Shown here: one piece after another, positions 1 through 5,826 of the stretch | Layout: the number at the start of each line of letters is the position of its first letter | Numbering within the stretch: position 1 is the stretch's first letter | The notes under the pieces: model-generated | The model's input: the letters and a program-made list of their open reading frames with translations, nothing else | What the model was told of the DNA's origin: nothing | Databases searched by the model: none | Source: Saprospiraceae bacterium | GTDB taxonomy: Bacteria > Bacteroidota > Bacteroidia > Chitinophagales > Saprospiraceae | Length of the DNA stretch: 6,299 nt | Assembly: GCA_020528935.1 (NCBI GenBank) | Contig: JAJDFU010000670.1 | Span: 1 to 6,299 of the forward strand | Direction: 5' to 3' | Made by a program: the position numbers and the translations under genes

Positions 1-1025
1 TCGCGTCCCCCCTTGGCCCTCGGCGGGCGGTCGTGTCGGTCCATGTTTCCGCGTAGGGTCTTGGTGCACGCCTGTATCCAGAAGGCCAGCAGGCCGTTGC
101 CGCCCAGGGTAACACCGGTGGGGCAGTACAGGGCCGCGCCCTCGGCCTCAGCGTACGCCTGTACCATGCGGCGAAGGGTGTCGGTCGGAATCTGCGTGAC
201 CTCCGCCGCGCGTTCGGGCGTCCAGGCACGGGCGAGCTGCGCCAGCTCCTCGTAACCCTTCATATATTGCCTTACGCGGGCTTCGTCCACCCCACCTATC
301 CGTATGAGTTCATTCAGGAATGCCAGATAAAAGAAGACGTCCGTGCCGGGGCGGATGAAGACGTGCTCGCCGGCCACTTTGGCCGATTCGGTCCTGCGCG
401 GATCCACGAAGAAGAGCTTGCAGCCCCGCCGCTCCATACCCTTGAGGTGCAGGCTGGGGTTGGGTACCTGCAGAAAGCTCCATTTCGACACCACCGGATT
501 GGCGCCCACGACGATGAAACACTCGCTGTGGTGGAGGTCGGGAAAGGGTTGGGTAAAGGGGAATCCGTAGAGGTGCTCTGCCGCGGCGAATTTATTGCTG
601 CAGTCCTGCGTAGCTGAGGCGTACATCTGATTGGAGCCCAGCCCGTCCATGAAGCCCTGCGCAAAAACGGGGTGCAGTACGCTAAAGCCCGCCGCGGTAC
701 CCACATACATGCCCAGGGAGGAGGGGCCGTGGTCTTTTCGCAGCTGCCTCACTTTGCCGCCGATCTCGCGCAGGGCCTGCTCCCAGCTGATGCGCTCCCA
801 ATCCTTGCCTACCCGCTTCATGGGGTAGCGCAGGCGGTCCGGCGAATTGAAGAGGTGATGCTGCTTCAGGCCTTTGGGGCAGCCGAAGCCGTTGGTAGCC
901 ACGTGCTCCCGGTCCGGCCGGATCTGGAGCACCGCATTGTCCTGCATTTGTACTTCCAGGCCGCAGAGCGATTCGCAGATGCGGCAAAAGGTGTATTCGG
1001 TTCGAGTGTTCGATTGCATGGTCAT
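1..1025 (-). CDS. Molybdopterin-dependent oxidoreductase, N-terminal half (runs off left edge)
   Basis: The frame is open from an ATG at 1025-1023 to the left edge, giving 341 codons of a family usually about 700 residues or longer. An N-terminal 4Fe-4S motif is visible (FCRICESLC, Cys14, Cys17 and Cys21, then Cys49 in GFGCPKG). It is followed by molybdopterin-guanine-dinucleotide binding signatures: GANPVVSKW at about 174-182, and VDPRRTESAK at about 207-216 leading to IRPGTD at about 224-229. Cys142 (ATQDC) lies where this superfamily often carries the Cys, Sec or Asp molybdenum ligand. These features place it in the formate dehydrogenase/nitrate reductase-like superfamily (COG0243); the substrate cannot be read from the sequence. 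No Tat or Sec signal precedes the Fe-S motif, so a cytoplasmic enzyme is likely. An alternative start is the ATG at 1019; no ATG, GTG or TTG lies further upstream before an in-frame TAG near 1140. The last dozen codons at the left edge fit the family poorly (see findings). Confidence 0.9.
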   Translation of the reverse strand, partial: MTMQSNTRTEYTFCRICESLCGLEVQMQDNAVLQIRPDREHVATNGFGCPKGLKQHHLFNSPDRLRYPMKRVGKDWERISWEQALREIGGKVRQLRKDHGPSSLGMYVGTAAGFSVLHPVFAQGFMDGLGSNQMYASATQDCSNKFAAAEHLYGFPFTQPFPDLHHSECFIVVGANPVVSKWSFLQVPNPSLHLKGMERRGCKLFFVDPRRTESAKVAGEHVFIRPGTDVFFYLAFLNELIRIGGVDEARVRQYMKGYEELAQLARAWTPERAAEVTQIPTDTLRRMVQAYAEAEGAALYCPTGVTLGGNGLLAFWIQACTKTLRGNMDRHDRPPRAKGGR

Positions 1026-1213
1026 AGGGATGAGATTGGGGTTGATCCAGGCGCTAAATTGCTGAACGTCAAAGCCTAAGATCGAAGGCGGTAGATGGTG
1101 GCAAGACGTGCTATACCCCCACCCAACGGCTACCCGCTACCGCGAGCCTGGGCACCGGCTGACGAAATCGGCTGTGCCCAATTTCAGGTTAATATAAAAA
1201 ACTTGCCGGGAGT
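1026..1213. other. Intergenic region between lipoprotein and molybdoenzyme genes
   Basis: This 188-base stretch separates the lipoprotein stop from the molybdoenzyme start, both on the minus strand. It contains a T run on the minus strand (1196-1201), preceded by a very short GGAG/CTCC pairing around 1209-1220, too weak to call a terminator firmly. It also contains a hairpin at 1149-1180. A loose match to the Bacteroidota promoter form lies on the minus strand: TTG at 1104-1102 and, 23 bases on, TAGGCTTTG at 1078-1070. Its spacing is longer than the usual roughly 19-21 bases and it has one extra base in the -7 element, so I do not call it a promoter. No coding sequence is supported here. Confidence 0.6.
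1149..1180. repeat. Short inverted repeat (hairpin)
   Basis: Perfect 7-bp arms TGGGCAC (1149-1155) and GTGCCCA (1174-1180) enclose an 18-base loop. The loop itself begins and ends with the same five bases, CGGCT. No T run follows on either strand, so it is not a standard intrinsic terminator. It lies between two minus-strand genes and could be a leader structure, a protein-binding dyad or chance. Confidence 0.4.
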
Positions 1214-1633
1214 TCACTCCACCCTTTTCCAGGAGTCCGTAATGGTGTCGCCCGCTTCCTCGCGGGTGAGGCTCAGCAGGTCTTCGCTCGAGCGGGAATA
1301 GCTGAAGACCTGCTCCGTATCGCCGTACCTGATCATCAGCTCCTGTTCGGCTTCCCACAGCTCAAACGTGCCTGTATTGTTGTGCCAGGGGCTGCGGCTG
1401 TGAAACCGGCCCCGGAAGTCGCCGGGGTCTTCATCCGGCTCCAGGGTCATAAAGTGGTCGTTCAGTGGGGCGGCCAGATCCTGAATGCCGTTTACGGCGG
1501 TTTTTTGAAGCACCCATTCGCCCAGCAGGCCGGTGGGTTCCAGCCGATCCGGAGGCTTGGCGTCCTCTTTTTGGCAGGCGATGGCCAAAAGCAGAAGGAA
1601 GAAAAGGCCACAGCCCGTGTTTCTGATGTTCAT
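1214..1633 (-). CDS. Small lipocalin-like lipoprotein, probably outer-membrane or surface anchored
   Basis: A 139-residue protein. It starts with a short polar region (MNIRNTG), a hydrophobic core (residues 9-19, FFLLLLAIA) and a lipobox ending at Cys20, so Sec export, lipidation and signal peptidase II cleavage before Cys20 are expected. The mature protein begins Cys-Gln-Lys-Glu-Asp, which fits the K-(D/E)2 pattern of the lipoprotein export signal described for Bacteroidota surface lipoproteins. After a Pro-rich spacer, GLLGEWVLQKT (about 35-45) resembles the first strand of the lipocalin-like domains common in small Bacteroidota lipoproteins; the rest is soluble and mostly beta-like, with no catalytic motif. 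Ligand and role are unknown. The ATG lies 12 bases after the helicase-nuclease stop, so it is probably the last gene of that transcription unit. There is no Shine-Dalgarno sequence, as usual for Bacteroidota. The lipoprotein call is firm; the lipocalin-like fold is inferred. Confidence 0.85.
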   Translation of the reverse strand: MNIRNTGCGLFFLLLLAIACQKEDAKPPDRLEPTGLLGEWVLQKTAVNGIQDLAAPLNDHFMTLEPDEDPGDFRGRFHSRSPWHNNTGTFELWEAEQELMIRYGDTEQVFSYSRSSEDLLSLTREEAGDTITDSWKRVE

Positions 1634-1645
1634 CGCAATAGGGGT

Positions 1646-4600
1646 TTAATGGTCGTCCAAGCTTTCTATCGGTTCCTGGGCGAAACTGCTCACCTGCAGG
1701 TTGCGCCGCACGAAATTGCACCACGGGCAGTGGTCTTCACCGCAGCCCTCGAAAAAGTCGTGTTCCTGGATCTGGTCCCAGCTTTTCCGGATGAGTTCGC
1801 GCATAAGGCGCAGGTTCTCCGGGAAGAAGTCCAGGCTTTCGGCGTGAAAGATACCACCTGGGTCCGGTTCTACAAAGAGGAGTTGGCCGCGGGGGATTCG
1901 CCAACCCCGGAAGGCCGGAGCTTCGCCCAGCAACAGGCGGTAGAAGTGCAGCTGCCGCCAGTAGGAGCCGCCCTCCGGCTTTTTTTCGTCGGGTGGGCGC
2001 AGGCGCCGCTTGCGAAAGCGGCCGGTCTTGTAGTCCACCAGCCGGGCCGTCTGCCCGTCCAATAGATCCACCCGGTCGATCACACCGCTGAGGGGCACGC
2101 CTTCCACCTCTGTCTGATGCACCCGGTACTCGGCATAGCGATGCTCCGCCCAGCCCTGAAGGTGCCGGGTGAAAAAATCGGGCAGAAATCGCCGCCCCCT
2201 GGCCAGATACTGCGTGTAGGCGGGCGGGGCCCACTGGCTGCGCATGCGCTCCATTTCTAGCTCGAAGAGGCGCACGAGCTCCGGCCCGTCGATATGGCGG
2301 CTGGCGCTCAGCTCCTGCAGGGCCCGGTGTACGGCCGTGCCAAAAAGGGCGCTCTTACTGGGCGGCACCGGCACGTGCAGGATTTGCTCGTAGTAAAAGG
2401 AAAGGGGGCAGCGCAGCAGGCGGTTCAGGCCCGAAATGCTGAGCCGGTATGAGGCCAGCAACTGGTCCAGCACTTCCGCTTTCGGTCGTTCCAGCCGGAC
2501 GGTCGGTTGCTCCTGCAGGTGTTGGAGTTGAGCGGTGCGCACGGCCTCGGCCGGTACGGCTCTGGCCTGTACCCGGGCGGTTTCCGGATCCAGAGCTTCC
2601 TGTACGAACACGGCCGGAAGCAACTCCTTGCCGTTTTCATCGGCCTCGCTCCAGGAGAGGTGCAGGCCTTCCTTGGCGCGGGTGAGGGCCACGTAGAAGA
2701 GCCGCCGCCTGGCCTCCATGGCGTCTTCTTCGCGGGAGAGGGTGAGCGTGTCCGGCAGGGGGAACTGAAAGGCGTGCCTGCGCTGGGCCGGCTCCCAGTA
2801 GGCTGCCGTGGCATCGGGGATGAAAACCTGCTGAAACTCCAGCCCCTTGGCACTGTGCGCGGTCAGCAGCTGTACGGCATCATCGGTGGGCAGCTGGCTG
2901 CGCACCAGCAGCGGCAGGCGGTTGGCCTGCATGCGATCCAGCAATTCGAGCAGGTGGGCGAGCCGAAAGCCGGGCCGGCGCAGGGCTTCACTTTCCACAA
3001 ACCGAAAAAAGTGGTGCATGGCCTGCGTCCACCACAGGTAGTTGGGTTGGTCCAGCAGGTGGGCCAGCAGGCCGCTGCGGTTGAGGATGCGCTCCAGCAG
3101 ATGGGGCAGGCTGAGGTTGGCCGCATCCGAAAGCAGTGCGGCCAGCAGCTCGCCGACTTCCAGCAGGCGCGCGGGATCCTTCAGTTTTCGCGTGCGCAGC
3201 AGGCCGGCGTCCGTCAGCATGTCGCGCCAGCGCGGGCGAGCCTGGGGCGCTTTTTTCGCCCGGTACTGAGCGAGTACCGCCAAATCCTGCAGGTCGAGCT
3301 GCCAGAAGGCTGCATGCAGGTTTTCGAACAGGAGATGCTCGCCGCTGTAGGGGCGTTCCAATTCGGCATGCAGGTAGTGCAACAGCTGGATGAGCTGGCC
3401 GAAGAGGGGGTTCTGCAACAGGTCCACATCGCGCTTGGCGAAATAGGGAATGCCCTTTTTCTCCAGCAGGCTGCGGATCAACCTGGCCTGCTCGTGGCGG
3501 GCAAAGAGCAGCGCGATCTCGCCGGGCGGAAGGCCGCCGCGGATCAGCTTTTCCACTTGCCCGGCCACGTCCACGGCTTCCTGGTAGCGGTTGCGGTAGG
3601 TGGTCCAGCCCGGCCGAACGGCTGAGGCCTGCCGGTCGGGCCGGGCGGCCCGCAGGGCTTTGTCGCCCTGCATGTCCTCCAGCAGTTCGGTGGCTCGCAG
3701 GCGGTTGTGCCCGATGAGTCGACCGCCCGTGTCCAGTATCGCCTGGGTAGAGCGGTAGTTATCCTCCAAAACTACCAGGCGGATGTGCTCGCGATAATCG
3801 CGGTAAAAATCCAGGAGGTTTTGCAGGCGGGCGCCCTGAAACTCGAAAATGGACTGGTCCTCGTCCCCCACGATGCAGAGGTTCGGATTGTCCCAGTACG
3901 CCACCAGCTGCCGGAGCAGTTCGTTCTGGGCGCCGTTGGTGTCCTGGTACTCGTCGACCAGTACATACAGGTATTGCTCCTGATAGCGGCGCAACAGGGC
4001 TTCATTGCGCTGAAAGGCATCCAGCACCCAGAGGATCATATCCTCGTAGTCGTAGCGACCGGCCCGGCGCAATTTCTGCCGGTAGGGTTCATAGAGGCGG
4101 GCGGCGGCCAGCAGGCGCTCCATGCGCTCCTGTTGCTCCTGCAGTTTAGCGGTTTTCAGGTCGCCCTTGCGGAAAGAGCCCCGGCTGAGCTGGTAGATGT
4201 ACTCGGGGCGGTTGGGGAGATCCTGCAGGTAATCGCGAACGGCTTTTTCCAGGTGTTGGAGCTGCCAGTCCTGCTGCTTCATCTGGCGAAAGAGGCGAAT
4301 GAGGTGCCCTTCGTAGAAGTAGCGATCGGTCCGGCCCCGGCGAAGCAGATGATCGGGCGGGAGTTCATCCAGCAGTTGCCGGATGAAATCTACGCGCTCC
4401 AGCTCGGTGAGGGGCTCCAGGTCGCGCCGGCCGAAAAAGGCGAGGTTGTCCTGGATGATGCCGTTGCAGAACGAGTGAAACGTATTGATGTGAACGCGCT
4501 GAGCGTCCGGGCCGATAAAGTCGAGCAGGCGCAGCCGCATATTCTGTACGGCGGCATCGGTGAAGGTGAGGCAAAGGATGTTGTGCGCCTGGGCATCGGT

Positions 4601-4774
4601 ATTCAGCAGAATGCGGCCGATGCGCGCGGCCAGCAGGTGCGTTTTTCCCGTACCGGGGCCGGCCAGGATCATAACCGGGCCTTCGATCTGGTCCACCGCC
4701 TGGCGCTGGCGCTCGTTCAGGTTCCGGTAAACGGATGCAAAGCGCTGTTCGTAAAAAGATCGATCCCTCCGCAT
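1646..4774 (-). CDS. UvrD/Rep-type helicase fused to RecB-like PD-(D/E)XK nuclease
   Basis: A 1042-residue ATP-dependent DNA helicase-nuclease, expected to unwind and trim DNA ends in recombination or repair. All superfamily 1A motifs are present in order: Q-motif region NERQRQAV (20-27), Walker A GPGTGKT (39-45), TFHSF (98-102), Walker B DEYQD (274-278), GDEDQSIF (303-310), NYRST (339-343), HSAKGLEF (640-647) and YVALTRA (694-700). The C-terminal nuclease has GTAVH with His816, GVIDRVD with Asp900, VDYKTG with Asp914 and Lys916, and QLHFYRL with Gln941; the D-x13-D-x-K spacing matches RecB-family nucleases. Cys789 (RCPLSFYY) plus Cys1011, Cys1016 and Cys1019 form the one-plus-three pattern of an Fe-S-stapled nuclease domain, as in AddB, Cas4 and Dna2. 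The layout recalls AdnA/AdnB but is one chain, with no partner subunit in the window. The start ATG lies 24 bases after the regulator's TAG. It appears intact; similar proteins are, from memory, common in Bacteroidota. Confidence 0.93.
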   Translation of the reverse strand: MRRDRSFYEQRFASVYRNLNERQRQAVDQIEGPVMILAGPGTGKTHLLAARIGRILLNTDAQAHNILCLTFTDAAVQNMRLRLLDFIGPDAQRVHINTFHSFCNGIIQDNLAFFGRRDLEPLTELERVDFIRQLLDELPPDHLLRRGRTDRYFYEGHLIRLFRQMKQQDWQLQHLEKAVRDYLQDLPNRPEYIYQLSRGSFRKGDLKTAKLQEQQERMERLLAAARLYEPYRQKLRRAGRYDYEDMILWVLDAFQRNEALLRRYQEQYLYVLVDEYQDTNGAQNELLRQLVAYWDNPNLCIVGDEDQSIFEFQGARLQNLLDFYRDYREHIRLVVLEDNYRSTQAILDTGGRLIGHNRLRATELLEDMQGDKALRAARPDRQASAVRPGWTTYRNRYQEAVDVAGQVEKLIRGGLPPGEIALLFARHEQARLIRSLLEKKGIPYFAKRDVDLLQNPLFGQLIQLLHYLHAELERPYSGEHLLFENLHAAFWQLDLQDLAVLAQYRAKKAPQARPRWRDMLTDAGLLRTRKLKDPARLLEVGELLAALLSDAANLSLPHLLERILNRSGLLAHLLDQPNYLWWTQAMHHFFRFVESEALRRPGFRLAHLLELLDRMQANRLPLLVRSQLPTDDAVQLLTAHSAKGLEFQQVFIPDATAAYWEPAQRRHAFQFPLPDTLTLSREEDAMEARRRLFYVALTRAKEGLHLSWSEADENGKELLPAVFVQEALDPETARVQARAVPAEAVRTAQLQHLQEQPTVRLERPKAEVLDQLLASYRLSISGLNRLLRCPLSFYYEQILHVPVPPSKSALFGTAVHRALQELSASRHIDGPELVRLFELEMERMRSQWAPPAYTQYLARGRRFLPDFFTRHLQGWAEHRYAEYRVHQTEVEGVPLSGVIDRVDLLDGQTARLVDYKTGRFRKRRLRPPDEKKPEGGSYWRQLHFYRLLLGEAPAFRGWRIPRGQLLFVEPDPGGIFHAESLDFFPENLRLMRELIRKSWDQIQEHDFFEGCGEDHCPWCNFVRRNLQVSSFAQEPIESLDDH

Positions 4775-4798
4775 AGCAAACCAAAAGATAGCAAAAAG

Positions 4799-5488
4799 CT
4801 AGGCCTCGGCGGCCAGCCGATCCATATCGCGCACCAGCAGCCGCTTTCTGTTGAACGTGAGGACATTCTTGTTGCGCAATTCGTTGAGCACGGTCGTCAC
4901 CGTTTGGCGGGATGTAGCCGTGAGGTTGGCGATATCCTGGTGCGTCATAAACCGGCGCACCTCGCGTTCGAAACCCACCCGGCGCCCTTTCTTCTCGGCC
5001 AGTTCGTGCAGGAATTCCACGATCCGGGTGCGCGAATCCTTGAAGATCAGCGACTCCAGGCGCTGCTCCATCTCCACGACCCGGCCGGCCAGCAGCTTCA
5101 TGATGAACAGGCTCAGGGCGTTGTACTCCCGCATGAGGGAGCGCATGTCCTGCACCGAAAGTATGCACACCCGGGTGTCGTCCATGGCAAAGGCGAAATC
5201 GCGGCGCTTTCCCTCGCCCACCAGGGCCAGCTCGCCAAACACTTCCCCCGCATGGAGGATCACCTTGGTCACTTCCTTGCCGGTGTCGCTGTAGGTTCCC
5301 ATTTTTACGCGCCCTTCGGTGATGAAGTACACGCGGTCCGAGTGTTCTTCCGGCAGAAAGATGTATTCGCCCTTCTTGTACGTTTTTTGTGCGTGCTTTT
5401 CCAGGTCGCCCCGGCCCAGTTTTTTTGGACAGAAGATGCCGGTCATATCGATATTCTCCAGGTACCAAAGGGCTTGATTCTCGCTCAT
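4799..5488 (-). CDS. Crp/Fnr-family transcriptional regulator
   Basis: A 229-residue DNA-binding regulator. The N-terminal cyclic-nucleotide-binding-type beta roll spans about 35-115 (FITEGRVKMG at 55-64, GEVFGELALVGEG at 81-93). A dimerisation helix follows at about 120-150, and a C-terminal winged helix-turn-helix at about 180-218 (FMTHQDIANLTATSRQTVTTVLNEL region). Only Cys20 and Cys108 are present, so it lacks the Fe-S cysteine set of FNR. By a gapless hand alignment to E. coli CRP, Glu72 and Arg82 are kept (Glu86, Arg96), but Ser83, Thr127 and Ser128 become Asp97, Met140 and Glu141, so cAMP may not be its ligand. In the recognition helix CRP Arg180 is kept (Arg194), while Glu181 is Gln195 and Arg185 is Thr199, so its DNA site probably differs from TGTGA. 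The start is fixed by an in-frame TGA 12 bases upstream of the ATG. It heads the probable operon with the helicase-nuclease. Confidence 0.9.
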   Translation of the reverse strand: MSENQALWYLENIDMTGIFCPKKLGRGDLEKHAQKTYKKGEYIFLPEEHSDRVYFITEGRVKMGTYSDTGKEVTKVILHAGEVFGELALVGEGKRRDFAFAMDDTRVCILSVQDMRSLMREYNALSLFIMKLLAGRVVEMEQRLESLIFKDSRTRIVEFLHELAEKKGRRVGFEREVRRFMTHQDIANLTATSRQTVTTVLNELRNKNVLTFNRKRLLVRDMDRLAAEA

Positions 5489-5604
5489 GGGGTCAAAGCA
5501 TTTTGCTCAAAAACGTCGCGGTGAATACCGGAGGTTGTCTTGCCTTCGGCCGTACTGCCCGAAATGTCGCTGTCTAAACATTAAAAACGGTGTTTCAAGG
5601 ATAA

Positions 5605-5636
5605 CCGGCCTGCCATGCCTTCGGCAGGAAATCCGG
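5605..5636. other. Inner hairpin of the palindrome
   Basis: CCTGCC (5609-5614) pairs with GGCAGG (5623-5628) around an eight-base loop. After a four-base bulge (AAAT, 5629-5632), CCGG (5605-5608) pairs with CCGG (5633-5636). The 10-bp bulged stem sits inside the 13-base arms, giving a branched or stacked structure in RNA or single-stranded DNA. An alternative small hairpin TGCC-TTC-GGCA (5616-5626) competes with it. Confidence 0.45.
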
Positions 5637-5656
5637 ACGCTCGGAAAGGCCAAGCG

Positions 5657-5670
5657 AAAATGGTCATTTT
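5657..5670. promoter_or_regulatory. Operator-like dyad AAAATG-N2-CATTTT
   Basis: A 14-base dyad with perfect 6-base half-sites overlaps the right arm of the larger palindrome, about 170 bases upstream of the regulator start. Its symmetry would suit a dimeric regulator, possibly the Crp-type protein encoded next door, but no known consensus is matched. AT-rich dyads of this length can arise by chance. Confidence 0.2.
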
Positions 5671-5826
5671 ATCCTTGAAACCGTATAACAGTAAGAATTG
5701 AACTGCATTATTTGTAATGGTTTGATTCACAAAATTTTGCAATTCGTCAGCCCTTCGTGCGGAACATTCGGTGAATTTTCCGGGTTAAAATTGCCTCTCC
5801 GCTTACCATTTGCCTCATTCCGGGTG

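Larger units (their letters stand above)
5587..5684. repeat. Nested interrupted palindrome, possible leader structure, terminator or small element
   Basis: Two perfect 13-base inverted arms, GTTTCAAGGATAA (5592-5604) and TTATCCTTGAAAC (5669-5681), enclose 64 bases. Allowing a two-base bulge, the pairing extends outward through ACGG (5587-5590) and CCGT (5681-5684). The enclosed part contains its own hairpin (5605-5636). Read on the minus strand, the closing arm is followed at once by five T residues (5587-5583, CCGTTTTTAA), as in an intrinsic terminator with an unusually large branched loop. It lies 99 bases upstream of the regulator start, so it could end dnaX transcripts, attenuate the regulator operon, or be a small MITE-like element; no clear target-site duplication is visible. 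Confidence 0.6.
5489..5826. other. Intergenic region between dnaX and the Crp-type regulator
   Basis: These 338 bases lie between the dnaX stop and the regulator start, both on the minus strand, and should hold the end of the dnaX transcript and the regulator's promoter and leader. Bases 5655-5800 are clearly AT-richer than the genes and are the likeliest promoter zone, but I found no clean TTTG/TAnnTTTG pair there. Visible elements are the nested palindrome at 5587-5684, a perfect 10-bp palindrome CAAAATTTTG at 5730-5739, and an AT-only pairing AATTTT/AAAATT (5774-5779 with 5787-5792), too weak to be a convincing dnaX terminator. The ten-base word TGCCTTCGGC occurs twice (5541-5550 and 5616-5625). 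No protein gene is supported here. Confidence 0.7.

Noticed and set aside
1382..2065. 227-codon open frame on the plus strand
   Set aside because: It is antisense to both the lipoprotein and the nuclease domain and has no motif, so it is a shadow frame.
2507..3625. 372-codon open frame on the plus strand
   Set aside because: It is antisense to the helicase-nuclease, Gln/Gly-rich and without domain signatures, so it is a shadow frame.
4775..4798. Promoter between the regulator and the helicase-nuclease
   Set aside because: TATCTTTTG on the minus strand loosely resembles a Bacteroidota -7 element, but I found no matching -33 element and it lies only about ten bases from the start codon.
4365..5468. 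367-codon open frame on the minus strand overlapping the regulator and helicase
   Set aside because: It is an out-of-frame reading through two well-supported genes, and its Gly/Arg/Pro-rich composition is typical of a shifted GC-rich frame.
1646..5488. New antiphage or other undescribed system
   Set aside because: A UvrD-type helicase can occur in defence systems, but this one looks like a widespread Bacteroidota repair-type helicase-nuclease. There are no mobile or defence genes next to it, so calling a defence system would go beyond the evidence.
3707..5524. 605-codon open frame on the plus strand
   Set aside because: It lies antisense to the helicase-nuclease and the Crp-type regulator, both of which have full domain motifs. 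Its translation shows no recognisable motif and it crosses a gene boundary. It is explained by the GC-rich codon use of the opposite strand.
5587..5684. Insertion sequence or autonomous transposon
   Set aside because: The inverted arms are real, but there is no transposase and no convincing target-site duplication at either boundary. Only a repeat or structured element can be claimed.
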